In this document: positions 7,932 through 17,425 of the stretch, piece by piece | Layout: each line of letters opens with the position of its first letter | Position numbering within the stretch: position 1 is the first letter of the stretch | Assembly: GCA_963777665.1 (NCBI GenBank) | Contig: CAVZRJ010000001.1 | Span: 1,178,001-1,242,000, forward strand | DNA from: Bog-756 sp963777665 | Lineage (GTDB): Bacteria > Actinomycetota > Acidimicrobiia > Acidimicrobiales > RAAP-2 | Direction: 5' to 3' | DNA length: 64,000 bases | Position numbers and translations under genes: made by a program | Notes under the pieces: model-generated | Databases searched by the model: none | The model's input: the letters and a program-made list of their open reading frames with translations, nothing else | What the model was told of the DNA's origin: nothing

Positions 7932-9389
7932 TCAGCCCTCCTGCTCGACCTCGGCGCGGAATGCCGCGGCCCTCGACAGCAGCGCCGTCTCGGGGTCGAC
8001 GCCCACCGCCCGGGAGAGTCCGACCAACGAGAAGAGCAGGTCCCCGACCGCATCGGCCCGGGCCCGGGCTCCACCCTCGCCGTCGGCGACCGGGGTCTGC
8101 TCACCCGACCGGTCGGCGTGGGACAGCGCGACCACCCCATCTGCGACCCGGGTCGCCTCGGCCGCCACGCCCGGGAGGACCATGCCGATTGCCACCGCCT
8201 TGCGCTGGAGCTTGGCCGCCAGCGCCAGCGACGGGAGGGCGGCCGGGATGCCCTCGGTCACGCTGGCTCGGCCCTTCTCGGCTTTCTTGATGGCCTCCCA
8301 GTTGGTCGCAACCTCGTCGGCGGTGTCCGCGACGACGTCACCGAACACGTGTGGATGCCGCCGGACCAGCTTGTCGTGCACTCCCCTGGCCACGTCGGCG
8401 AGGGTGAACCTCCCTGCCTCGGCCGCCAGGGTCGCGTGGAAGAGGACCTGGAAGAGCAGGTCGCCGAGCTCCTCCTCGAGGTCGGCCACGGCCTTCCGCT
8501 CCAGCGCCGCCGGCACGACCTCCGGGGGGACGGCTCCGGCGTCGACCGCGGCGAGGGCGTCGATGGCCTCGAGGACCTCGTAGGACTCCTCGAGGAGGTG
8601 GCGACCGAGGGACGCGTGGGTCTGGCGCCGGTCCCACGGACAGCGTTCGCGCAGGGTGCGCACGAGCACGTCGAGGGCGACCAGCTCGCAGGCGACCGGC
8701 GCGGTCAGGGCCGGGATCCAGAGCGAGGTCAGGTGGTCGGGCTCGATGCGGTCGATCTCCTCCCACGGAACGTCCCACACCCGCTCGTCGGGCAGGCCGA
8801 GGTGGTGGAGGACCGTCACCGGCTCCGCCGGAGGCGATTCGACCGAGAGCTTGATCCCGGAGAGCACGGAGCGGCTCCAGCACTGGACCACGAGCAGCGG
8901 CCCCCGGTCGCCGGCGGCATCGACCGCGAACGCCTCGCCATCGACCACCCGGACGCTGGCGGCGACCGGGTCGACCCCGAGCCGGACGAAGGCCAGATCG
9001 AGGAACGAGATCGCCGGGTGGACCGCGACGGAGACCTCACCGGAGGTCACCCGCGGGTGCGTCGACAGCAGGGCCACGGTCCGCTCGGCGATCGCCGGTG
9101 ACCCGGGAACGGCATACACGACGGATCCCCCGGTCACCGCAGCGCTCACCAGATCGTCGACGATCGACCGGTAGACCTCGTCGAAGGTCTCGGCCCGCTC
9201 GTAGTGGTGGTCGAACGACCGGGCCGCGGGGAACGCAGCGGCCGCCGGGTGCCTGGTGGTGCGCAGGAAGACCGCAGGCGCCGACTCGAGCAGGGCGAGC
9301 GCACCCGCGGTGATCAGCTCCGGGCCGGCAGGGCCGAGCCCCACCACGTCGATGTGGGGATCGGTCGGGCGCCGCTCGGCGGCCGGCAC
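7932..9389 (-). CDS. mazG: Nucleoside triphosphate pyrophosphohydrolase MazG with N-terminal SAM-methylase-like domain
   Basis: 485 residues from GTG 9389, 8 nt after the lipoprotein gene stop. Residues 1 to about 215 are a tetrapyrrole-methylase fold (IDVVGLGPAGPELITAGALA, VVYAVPGSPAIAERTV), the YabN-type fusion. Residues about 235-485 are MazG: CPWDRRQTHASL, then the metal-binding EEELGDLLFQVLFHA and KLVRRHPHVFGD, with a second helical half ending AVGDLLFSLVGLSRAVGVDPE. The enzyme hydrolyses non-canonical or stress-related NTPs in the cytosol. The role of the methylase-like part is unknown. It lies between mfd and eno as in mycobacteria. Confidence 0.92.
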   Translation of the reverse strand: MPAAERRPTDPHIDVVGLGPAGPELITAGALALLESAPAVFLRTTRHPAAAAFPAARSFDHHYERAETFDEVYRSIVDDLVSAAVTGGSVVYAVPGSPAIAERTVALLSTHPRVTSGEVSVAVHPAISFLDLAFVRLGVDPVAASVRVVDGEAFAVDAAGDRGPLLVVQCWSRSVLSGIKLSVESPPAEPVTVLHHLGLPDERVWDVPWEEIDRIEPDHLTSLWIPALTAPVACELVALDVLVRTLRERCPWDRRQTHASLGRHLLEESYEVLEAIDALAAVDAGAVPPEVVPAALERKAVADLEEELGDLLFQVLFHATLAAEAGRFTLADVARGVHDKLVRRHPHVFGDVVADTADEVATNWEAIKKAEKGRASVTEGIPAALPSLALAAKLQRKAVAIGMVLPGVAAEATRVADGVVALSHADRSGEQTPVADGEGGARARADAVGDLLFSLVGLSRAVGVDPETALLSRAAAFRAEVEQEG

Positions 9390-9397
9390 GATCGCGC

Positions 9398-10549
9398 TCA
9401 GCCCCCGGCGGAGCCGCTGCCGCCGGAGGCGGCTGTCCCTGCAGCGGTCGCGAGCGACGCCGACGCTCCCGGCAGCAGGTAGCGGGGCGCAGGCGTCGGC
9501 GGGGTGACCACCGTCAGGCCCCGCCAGGTCCCGTACTGCGGGTTGACCGCGATCTCGGATCGACGAGCGAATGCGGCCAGCTCGGTGTCGATCCGCTGCA
9601 CGTTCGGGGTGCTGTGGAGCAGCTCGGACCGGATGACCGAGGCGACCGCGGTCACCGGCTCGGCCGTCTGGCTGGTGACCTCGTAGACGGCCCACTGGCC
9701 ACCGCTGGTCTGGACGGGGGTGAGGGGGCTGCCGACGGTGATCGCGGTCACCTGGAGGTCCTGCTCGACCTGGGCGGCGGTGAAGCGGCAGCCGAGCTGG
9801 CCTCCGGTGGCCGCGGTCTGGGTGTCGATCGAGTTGCTCCGCGCGAGGGAGGCGAAGTCCGCCCCCGAGCCGAGCTGGCTCATGATCTGCTCGGCCTGCG
9901 CCTGGGTACCGGTGATGATCTGGCTCACGCAGTCGACCGCGAACTGAGGCCGGTTGGCCAGGTAGTAGGCGAGCACCGCCGAGTTCGAGAGGTCGGCGCC
10001 GCGCGCCAAGAGCTTGTCGTCCACGGCCTGGCTGCGAACGTCGGCGGTGCGGACACCGGCCGGCAGCGCGTCGAGGAGCGCGCGGCCGGTCAGAGCGGTA
10101 CCGTCGGGCCCCTGGCAGGCCGAGGCGGCCCCGGCTGCCGTCGACTGCTGGACGTCGGCGGAGATCGCACCGTTGAGTGTCGACTCGTACTCGGACTGGG
10201 CCGCGGCCAGGTCTGCCGCGCCGACCGTGATGCCCTTGCTGGCCCCGTACTGGATGGCCAGCAGGCTCTCGACCTGGCCGGAGAGGATGGTGCTGGCGAA
10301 GCTGGTCAGCCAGGTGCCGGATCCCGCGCCCTCGACCGACGACGCCGCCAGCTGTGGGTACTCGAGCTGGAGCAGGCACTGCCCGGCGGCCGTGCCGTTG
10401 AGCGCGCTGAGCCGGCTGTTGAGCGTGGACACCGCGATGGAGTCGCCGTTGGCGGTTGCCGCGGTCGGGGTCACCCTGCACGCCGACACGACCGACCCCG
10501 CGGCAAGCACGACGAACGCCGCGGCCAGGCCGCTGAGGGTGCGCTTCAC
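9398..10549 (-). CDS. SurA/PrsA-like peptidyl-prolyl isomerase lipoprotein
   Basis: 383 residues from GTG 10549. The N-terminus is a lipoprotein signal (KRTLSGLAAAFVVLAAGSVV, then lipobox VSAC), so the mature protein should be anchored outside the membrane. An N-terminal SurA-like helical region follows (NGDSIAVSTLNSRLSAL). A parvulin-like core lies at about residues 210-310 (VSQIITGTQAQAEQIMSQL, DFASLARSNSIDTQTAATGG, QWAVYEVTSQTAEPVTAV). The tail is Pro/Ala/Gly-rich. It probably assists folding of secreted proteins. TAGCAT at 10562-10557 lies 7 nt before the start (leaderless pattern). Confidence 0.8.
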   Translation of the reverse strand: MKRTLSGLAAAFVVLAAGSVVSACRVTPTAATANGDSIAVSTLNSRLSALNGTAAGQCLLQLEYPQLAASSVEGAGSGTWLTSFASTILSGQVESLLAIQYGASKGITVGAADLAAAQSEYESTLNGAISADVQQSTAAGAASACQGPDGTALTGRALLDALPAGVRTADVRSQAVDDKLLARGADLSNSAVLAYYLANRPQFAVDCVSQIITGTQAQAEQIMSQLGSGADFASLARSNSIDTQTAATGGQLGCRFTAAQVEQDLQVTAITVGSPLTPVQTSGGQWAVYEVTSQTAEPVTAVASVIRSELLHSTPNVQRIDTELAAFARRSEIAVNPQYGTWRGLTVVTPPTPAPRYLLPGASASLATAAGTAASGGSGSAGG

Positions 10550-10556
10550 GGCGGCG

Positions 10557-10562
10557 ATGCTA
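10557..10562 (-). promoter_or_regulatory. -10 element TAGCAT for the PPIase lipoprotein
   Basis: A TAnnnT hexamer lies 7 nt before GTG 10549, which fits a leaderless transcript. Confidence 0.45.
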
Positions 10563-10594
10563 CCGGGTGGCGAACGGGTGACTGCTCGGCGTCG

Positions 10595-13500
10595 TCACTC
10601 GGCGGGCACGAGCTCGCGGAGGAACGCGACGAGGGCCGGAGCGTAGGTGCCGGTGCCCTCGGCGGGGGTCAGGGGGACCGAGAGCCGGTGCACCTCGTCC
10701 TGGTAGGTGGCAGCCGGCGCGAGGCGCCGGAGACGGACCTCGGCCGATGCGGGCAGGGTGACCGGGGTCATCCGCGCGACCGCCCGGCCGCCGGTGCGAC
10801 CGCCGCGCACCGGGCTGCCCTCGGCCCCGCCGAATCGGGGCGCGGAGACCGACAGCTCGGTCACCCCGAGGCGCAGGCACTCGACGCGGAGCAGTGCCAC
10901 GTCGAGCAGGGCGGTGGCCGGCGCGGGCACGGGACCGAACCGGTCCTCCCACTCGCGCCGCACGTCCATGACGCCGTCGACGGTCCGGACCGCGGCGAGG
11001 CGACGGTAGGCCTCGAGTCGGACGTCCTCGGCCTCGACGTAGGTGGGTGGCAGGTGAGCGGCGTCGGGCAGGTCCAGCGAGAGATCGGCCGGCCGAGGGC
11101 GGGGCTCCCCCTTGAGCTCGGAGACCGCCTCGGACACCATCTGGACGTAGAGGTCGTACCCGACTGCAGCGATGTGGCCGGACTGGTCGCGCCCGAGCAG
11201 GTTGCCCGCGCCACGGATCTGGAGGTCACGGAGCGCGATCTTGAACCCGGAGCCGAGTTCGGTGTGGTCCCCGATCGTGCGCAGGCGCTCGTAGGCCTGC
11301 TCGGAGAGGACCCGGTCCGCTGGATGGAAGAGATAGGCGTACGCGCGTTGGCCGGCCCGGCCGACCCGCCCGCGCAGCTGGTGCAGCTGGCCGAGGCCGA
11401 GCAGCTCGGCACGGTCGACGACCAGTGTGTTGACCGTGGGCATGTCGATGCCCGATTCGATGATGGTCGTGCACACCAGCACGTCGTAGGCGCCTTCCCA
11501 GAAGTCGAGCACCACCCGCTCGAGCGTTCCCTCGTCCATCTGTCCGTGGGCCACGGCCACCCGCGCCTCCGGAGCCATCGTGCGGACCCTCGCGGCGGCC
11601 GCCTCGATGTCCTGGACCCGGTTGTGCACGTAGAACACCTGGCCCTCGCGCAGGAGCTCGCGGCGGATGGCCTCCGAGGCGGCGGCCTCGTCGAACTCGC
11701 CGACGTGGGTCAGGATCGGGCGGCGTGCCGCCGGCGGGGTGTTGACCATCGAGAGGTCGCGGATGCCGGTGAGGGCCATCTCGAGCGTCCGTGGGATCGG
11801 GCTGGCGGTCAGGGTGAGCACGTCGACCCCGTCGGCCAGGGCCTTGATGGACTCCTTGTGGCTGACCCCGAAGCGCTGCTCCTCGTCGACCACCAGCAGG
11901 CCGAGCTTACGGAACGCGACGTCCTGGCCGAGGAGGCGGTGGGTCCCGATGACCACGTCCACCGACCCGTCGGCGATGCCGGCGAGCACCGTCGCGGCCT
12001 GGGCGTTGGTGAGGAACCGGCTGAGCAGCTCGACCCGCACCGGGAAGGGCGCGTAGCGCTCGGCGAACGTCTGGGCGTGCTGGCTGGCAAGCAGCGTGGT
12101 GGGAACGAGCACCGCGGCCTGGAAGCCGTCCTGGACTGCTTTGAACACGGCCCGGATGGCCACCTCGGTCTTGCCGAACCCGACGTCGCCGCAGACCAGC
12201 CGGTCCATGGGCTGGGGCCGCTCCATGTCGGCGGTGACCTCCTCGATCGCCCGCGACTGGTCGGGGGTCTCGAGGTAGGGGAAGGACGCGGCGAGCTCGG
12301 CCTGCCAGGGTGAGTCCGGCCCGAACGCGTGCCCGGCCACCTCGAGCCGGCGGCGGTAGAGGGCGACCAGCTCTTCGGCGATCTCGTGCACCGCGGCGCG
12401 CGCCCGCGCGGTGGCCTTGTGCCACTCGGACCCCCCGAGCCGGTTCACGGTCGGCGAATCGCCTCCGGCGTACGGGGTGAGCAGCTCGATCTGGTCGGTC
12501 GGGAGGTAGAGCCGGTCTCCGCCGCGGTACTCGAGGAGGAGGTAGTCGCGGGTCGCGCCGCCCATGGTCCGGGTGACCATCCCGCCGTATCGGGCCACTC
12601 CGTGCTGGCGGTGGACCACGTAGCTCCCGGGGGCGAGGTCGTCGAAGAAGCCGTCGACCGGCCGGGCCCTGGCGCGGGCCGTGCGGTGCGGCCGTCGTCG
12701 CCCGGTCACGTCCGACTCGGCGAGGACCGCCACCCGGCATCCGGGCAGGACGAAGCCGCGGTCGACCGATGCCGCAACGATGCGGGCCCCCGGCGTGGCG
12801 AGATCGTCCTTCTCACCGGCCACCTGCACCAGCAGGCCCTCGCCCGCCAGCAGGCCGGAGAGGCGTTCGGCCCCACCCGCGGTGGTCGAGCAGAGCACCA
12901 CCGAGTACCCCCCCTCCACCAGGGCCGAGATCTGCTGGGCCATCCGGGTGCCGTCCCCGAGGATCGGTTCCCACCCGCGGCTCTCGATCTGGGGGAGATC
13001 GGGCCCGTCGGCCGAGGGCACCAGGGAGAGCACCGGGGCGGCGGTGCGGGCGAGCAGGCGATCGAAGGGCACGTGCAGGCGCGGCGCTCCCTCCCCGGCC
13101 TCGAGGCCCCAGGTCGAGGCCAGCGCATCGGCCAGGGCAGCCTCCTCGTCGAGCAGCTCAGCCGCCCGGTCGCGCACCCGGCGCGGCTCGACCAGGACGA
13201 CCTGCGCGTCGTCAGCGAGAAGATCGCAGAGCAGCTCTTCCTCTTCGGCCAGCCAGGGCAGCCAGGACTCCATCCCGTCGAACTGCTCCCCCTCGGCGAT
13301 CCGGTCCCACTGGTGGCGGCCCCACGGTGCCGACCCCACGAGGGCGGCGGCGCGGGCCCGCATCGCCGGGTCGGCGACCAGCTCCCGGCAGCCGAACAGC
13401 TCGACCGCTGCCAGGGTCCCGGTCGATCGCTGATCGGCGACGTCGAAGGCGGTCAGACGGTCGACCTCGTCTCCCCAGAGGTCGATGCGGACCGGCCCGT

Positions 13501-14112
13501 CGGCGGTCGACGGGAACACGTCCACGATGCCGCCGCGCACGGCCAGTTCGCCGCGGTGCTCCACGATCGACTCGCGCCGGTAGCCGAGGCCCACCAGCCG
13601 GGCGACCAGGTCGTCGACCACGATCCGGTCCCCCTGGGCCACGACCACCGGGCGGGCGGCCGTCTGCCACGGCCCGAGGCGCTGGAGGACCGCCTTGACG
13701 GGAGCGACCACGATCCGCGGCCCGCTCTCGCGTCGGTCCGGGCCACCGAGATGCCAGAGCAGGCGCAGGCGCCGTCCCATCGTGGCGACGTCCGGGCTCA
13801 CCCGCTCGAAGGGCAGCGTCTCCCACGCCGGGAAGAGCTCGACGACGGGAACCCCGCCGCCTTCGTCCTCGCTCCCGACGCCCGAATCGGGATCGCCGTC
13901 GGTGAACGCCTCCAGGTCGTGGGTGAGCTGGGAGGCGGCCGCCCCGGTCGGGGTGACCACCAGCACCGGCCGTCGCGAACCCAGTCGGACGAGTCCGGCC
14001 AGGACGAATGCCTGTGCGGGGGTGCCCACCGCCAGGGTGGCCGTGGGCGCACCGACGACCCGGGTCATGGCGGGCTCGTTGCGCAGCAGGGGGGGAGCGA
14101 GCGGAGGCTCAT
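10595..14112 (-). CDS. mfd: Transcription-repair coupling factor Mfd (one-base indel in the first codons)
   Basis: About 1170 residues. Mfd removes RNA polymerase stalled at DNA lesions and recruits UvrABC. Seen: the UvrB-like N-terminus (VLVVTPTGAAASQLTHDLEA), the RNAP-interaction domain (GSYVVHRQHGVARYGGMVTR), Walker A (VCGDVGFGKTEVAIRAVFK), the DEEQRFGV box, LTASPIPRTLEMALTGIRD, TTIIESGIDMPTVNTL, and QLRGRVGRAGQRAYAYLF. The uninterrupted frame starts at ATG 14068. The ATG at 14112 is more likely: it is preceded at 9 nt by TACCCT and yields the typical start SLRSLPPLLRNEPA if one base is restored in the G7/C7 run at 14089-14095. Confidence 0.95.
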
Positions 14113-14121
14113 CGCACGCTC

Positions 14122-14127
14122 AGGGTA
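14122..14127 (-). promoter_or_regulatory. -10 element TACCCT for mfd
   Basis: TACCCT lies 9 nt before ATG 14112. This supports that upstream start, which is out of frame with the rest of mfd by one base. Confidence 0.45.
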
Positions 14128-14188
14128 CCGGGGTCGCCGATGGAGCGGCCCCGGTCGGTCGCGGTCTCGGACGTTCGCCGGCCTTCGG

Positions 14189-14953
14189 TCAGCGTGCTCG
14201 GCGCGGTTCCCACCGGAACCGGCGGACGGTGAAGAGCAGGGCTGCCGCGGCCCAGATGAGCATGACCACCAGATCGCGGGGGTGGAGACCCGACCCCGGC
14301 CCACCTTCGAACGCGCTCACGAGCGACGTGATCATGTGGCGGACCGGGAACCAGTCGGCGATCTTCGAGAGCACCGAGCCGTTGGAGATCGGGTAGAAGA
14401 CCCCCGAGATGAAGACGATCGGGAAGTAGATCCCGTTGATCACCGCGGGGGCCGCGTCGGCGTTGGGGATGATCACGGTGACCGCCAGGCCGAGCGCGCA
14501 GAAGGTCACGATGCCGACCACCAGGGTGACCAGGACGGCCGCCGGGTGGTACGGGAAGTGCAGGTGGTAGAAGGCCATGCCGATGCCGACCACCAGGATG
14601 GTGAGCAACGCCACCGTGACCATGATGCTGCCGATGATGCCCCCGATGTAGGAGCCGATCGAGATCGGGGTGCCGCGCATGCGTTTGAGCACCCCCGAGT
14701 CGCGCCGGAGGCTGATGACCATGCCCAGATTGGTGTAGCAGGCCGCGATGAGGCCGAAGGTGAGCATGGCGACGACGACGTACTGGTTGTAACGGAGGGT
14801 GGTGCCCGCCACCCGGAACGAGCCGGTCGAGGTGCCCACGACCACCAGGAAGACCACAGGGAACAGGAAGGTGAAGATGGCGGCCATCGGGTTGCGCCAG
14901 TAGGCCTTCTGCTCGTAGCGCACCTGCTCCCTGGCCACCGTCAGGTCGTTCAC
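14189..14953 (-). CDS. ABC-2 type transporter permease
   Basis: 254 residues from GTG 14953, which overlaps the ATPase stop (GTGA). About six hydrophobic segments are visible: AAIFTFLFPVVFLVVVG, YVVVAMLTFGLIAACY, IMVTVALLTILVVGIGMAF, AAVLVTLVVGIVTFCALGLA, INGIYFPIVFISGVFYPIS and LVVMLIWAAAALLF. This is the ABC2_membrane architecture of drug, lipid or polysaccharide exporters. It pairs with the adjacent ATPase; the substrate is unknown. The two genes lie inside the pth-mfd interval, so they are an insertion relative to the simpler mycobacterial order. Confidence 0.85.
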   Translation of the reverse strand: MNDLTVAREQVRYEQKAYWRNPMAAIFTFLFPVVFLVVVGTSTGSFRVAGTTLRYNQYVVVAMLTFGLIAACYTNLGMVISLRRDSGVLKRMRGTPISIGSYIGGIIGSIMVTVALLTILVVGIGMAFYHLHFPYHPAAVLVTLVVGIVTFCALGLAVTVIIPNADAAPAVINGIYFPIVFISGVFYPISNGSVLSKIADWFPVRHMITSLVSAFEGGPGSGLHPRDLVVMLIWAAAALLFTVRRFRWEPRRAR

Positions 14954-15874
14954 GTCCGGTCCTCCCTGGTCAGGGAGAGGTAGACGTCCTCGAGCGACGG
15001 ACGGGTGACCGAGAGCGCTGGGAGCGCCTCCCCCCGGGTGACCGCCCAACCGGTCAGCGCGTGCAACACCGTCGTGGGCTCGTCGATCTGGATCTCGACC
15101 ACGTCTCCCCGTACGCGCGGCTCGAGCCCGGCCGGCAGTGGGAGGTCGCCGACCGACGTCGCCGGCGGGCAGACCGAACCGGATGGTGACCGTGGCGTGG
15201 TCGCGCCCCCCGAGGGTGTCCGGCGACCCCGAGGCCACCACCCGCCCCGCCGCGATGACGGTGACCGCGTCGGCCAGGGCCTGGGCCTCGTCCATGTAGT
15301 GGGTGGTGAGGACAACGGTGCGTCCTTCGGCGCAGAGGCCGCGCACCACGTCCCACGCCTCGTGACGGGCCGAGGGATCGAAGCCCGTGGTCGGCTCGTC
15401 GAGGAAGATGAGCTCCGGGTCACCCACCAGCGCGAGGCCCAGGTCGAGACGACGCTGCTGACCGCCCGAGAGCGTCTTGACCCGCGAGCCCGCCTTCGCG
15501 TCGAGGCCGACCAGGCCGATCACCTCGTCGACCGGACGCGGGCGTTGATAGAGGCCGGCTCGTTGGGTGACCGCCTCGGCGACGGTGAGGTAGGGCTCGA
15601 CCGCGCACTCCTGGAGCACGATCCCGACCCTGGCACGAAGGGCCCGGTCGCGGCGTTGAGGATCACTGCCCAGCACCGATACGGTGCCCGCGTCGCGGTT
15701 GCGGTAGCCCTCGAGGATCTCGACGGCCGTGGTCTTTCCGGCGCCGTTGGGCCCGAGCAGCGCGAGCACCTCGCCCCGGCGCACCGCGAAGTCGATGCCG
15801 CGGAGCGCCTCGACGCCCCCGTACGCCTTGGTCAACCCCTCCACCGAGATGGCGATGTCCGGGTCGGGTGCCAT
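14950..15874 (-). CDS. ABC transporter ATP-binding protein (frameshifted near residue 235)
   Basis: From ATG 15874: Walker A LLGPNGAGKTTAVEILEGY, Q-loop GIVLQECAVEP, signature LSGGQQRRLDLGLAL, Walker B LIFLDEPTTGFDP, H-loop VVLTTHYMDEAQALAD. This is a DrrA/CcmA-type exporter ATPase. After GLPAGDV the frame is lost. The rest (GDLPLPAGLEPRVRGDVVEI, then LHALTGWAV and SLEDVYLSLTRED) lies in the +1 frame and ends at 14950, where it couples to the permease. The junction near 15155 contains a tandem TCGGTCGG; removing one TCGG restores the frame. As sequenced, the first frame instead runs on into the permease as one 561-residue fusion. Confidence 0.85.
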
Positions 15875-15882
15875 GGGCGAGG

Positions 15883-15888
15883 AGCGTA
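15883..15888 (-). promoter_or_regulatory. -10 element TACGCT for the ABC exporter operon
   Basis: TACGCT lies 8 nt before ATG 15874, a leaderless arrangement. Confidence 0.45.
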
Positions 15889-15946
15889 CCGTTCGGGGCC
15901 GAGCCGACCGAGGGACGTGGGGAACCGCCCGCTCCGGCCGGGGAGG

Positions 15947-16573
15947 TCAGTCCGCGCTGTGGATCCGCTGCATGGCCGCCTCGACCCCGTCTGAGGCGAT
16001 GGTCTCGACCGCGTCGGCCGCCACCTCGGTCGCCACCCGCAGGATCTCCCGCTCGGACGCCCCGGGACGCTTGAGCACATAGTCGGCACCCGCCTGACGG
16101 CCGGGCGGTTTGCCGATGCCGATCCGGACCCGGAGGTAGTCGCCGCTGTGCAGGTGGGCGTGGATCGATTCGAGCCCGTTGTGACCGGCCGTCCCCCCGC
16201 CGACCTTGACCTTCACCCGTCCGGCGGGGAGGTCGAGCTCGTCGTGCACGACCACCAGCCGGGAAGTCCCGCCCGCACCCGCTCCGCCGGGAGCTGGGCC
16301 GTCGTCGTCCTCAGGGGGCCGGTCGAGGCCTGCCCGGCGGACCAGGCCGGCCACGGCGATGCCCGACTCGTTCATGTAGGTCGTCGGGACAGCCAGGAGG
16401 ACGCGGAGTCCGCCGATGCGGATCTCGCCCACCCGGGCACGAAGGCCCTTCTCCGAGGAGAGGCTCCCCTGGTGTCTCGCGGCCAGCAGGTCGACGGCGT
16501 CGGCGCCGACGTTGTGACGGGTCCCGGCGTACTCGGCACCCGGGTTGCCCAGGCCCACGACGAGCAGGTCCAT
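15947..16573 (-). CDS. pth: Peptidyl-tRNA hydrolase
   Basis: 208 residues. Pth recycles peptidyl-tRNA released from stalled ribosomes. Seen: GLGNPGAEYAGTRHNVGADA with the conserved Asn and catalytic His, VPTTYMNESG, VVVHDELDLPAGRVKVKVGG with the catalytic Asp, and AGHNGLESI. A Gly/Pro/Asp-rich insert of about 20 residues (PPEDDDGPAPGGAGAGG) before the HDELD motif makes it longer than most homologues. It follows rplY, as in other actinobacteria. Confidence 0.95.
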   Translation of the reverse strand: MDLLVVGLGNPGAEYAGTRHNVGADAVDLLAARHQGSLSSEKGLRARVGEIRIGGLRVLLAVPTTYMNESGIAVAGLVRRAGLDRPPEDDDGPAPGGAGAGGTSRLVVVHDELDLPAGRVKVKVGGGTAGHNGLESIHAHLHSGDYLRVRIGIGKPPGRQAGADYVLKRPGASEREILRVATEVAADAVETIASDGVEAAMQRIHSAD

Positions 16574-16621
16574 CGGGGTGCCCCGACGGGGAGCCCCGGA
16601 ACCGCCGCGGCGGAGCAGGAC

Positions 16622-17272
16622 CTAGCCCTCGGCTGCGTCGTCGGTGGCGACGGGCGTCTCCCCGTCCGGTGCTTCGACACCCGCGGCCTCGGCCTCTTCG
16701 GCCTCGGTGACCTGGACCCGCGGCGGTTGGCCGGCCACGACTGTCGCGTCGATGTCGGTCTCGAGCTCGACGCCCGCGGGGATGGTGATGTCCGACACGT
16801 GCAGGGCGCCACCGATGGTGAGCGTGCTGATGTCGATGTCCACCGACGGGGGGATGTCTGCCGGCCTGGCCTTCACGCTGAGGGCGAACAACTGCTGGTC
16901 GACGATGCCGTCGCCGTGGTGTACCTCGATGGCCTCGCCCACCAGGTTGATGCCGACTTCTGCGGAGATGACCTCGTCGCGCCGGACGATGAGGAAGTCG
17001 ACGTGGGTGACCACGTTCTTGACCGGGTGGTGCTGGATGTCACGCGCCAGGGTGAGGAAGTCGGTGCCGTCGACCGTGAGCGAGAGCAGGGTGTTGCGCC
17101 CCGCCTCGCCGGACATCGCGATCTGGAACTCGCGGGCCTGCACCGACACCGGAATCGGTTCGGCACCGTGCCCGTACACGACCCCGGGGATCCTCCCCTC
17201 GCTGCGGAGACGACGGGTCGGGCTCGATCCGATCTCGCGTCCGGCTTCGGCGGTAAGCGTGACTTCGGGCAT
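16622..17272 (-). CDS. rplY: 50S ribosomal protein L25 (Ctc/TL5 form)
   Basis: 216 residues: an N-terminal 5S-rRNA-binding L25 domain (about 1-95; GRIPGVVYGHGAEPIPVSV, VDFLIVRRDEVISAEV) and a C-terminal beta domain (about 100-190, ending TDIDATVVAGQPPRVQV) with an acidic tail, the general-stress Ctc form. The start is ATG 17272 with a clear Shine-Dalgarno (GAGGAG). It sits between prs and pth, the standard actinobacterial order. Confidence 0.93.
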   Translation of the reverse strand: MPEVTLTAEAGREIGSSPTRRLRSEGRIPGVVYGHGAEPIPVSVQAREFQIAMSGEAGRNTLLSLTVDGTDFLTLARDIQHHPVKNVVTHVDFLIVRRDEVISAEVGINLVGEAIEVHHGDGIVDQQLFALSVKARPADIPPSVDIDISTLTIGGALHVSDITIPAGVELETDIDATVVAGQPPRVQVTEAEEAEAAGVEAPDGETPVATDDAAEG

Positions 17273-17364
17273 GCGGGGACTCCTCGGGAGATGCGCAGAC
17301 GGGGCAGCCGCCGCCTGGATGCGCCCGGGGCGCGGACACGGGCAGCCGCTGCTGACGGCCCTCC

Positions 17365-17370
17365 ATGCTA
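17365..17370 (-). promoter_or_regulatory. Putative rplY-pth promoter -10 (TAGCAT)
   Basis: TAGCAT lies about 92 nt before the rplY ATG in the 153-nt gap after prs. The leader ends with GAGGAG. Confidence 0.3.
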
Positions 17371-17425
17371 GACGCAGACCCGGGGTTCCGGCCAGGCGAC
17401 TCCGACGGGGACGGCCCCGGTCGGG

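Noticed and set aside
7233..9101. 622-codon plus-strand frame opposite eno and mazG
   Set aside because: Low-complexity antisense of two clearly recognised genes.
9614..14983. Very long plus-strand open frames (899 and 884 codons) opposite mfd and its neighbours
   Set aside because: They are antisense to mfd, the lipoprotein and ABC genes, are rich in Arg/Gly/His/Asp, and have no domain. They arise from codon bias in high-GC DNA.
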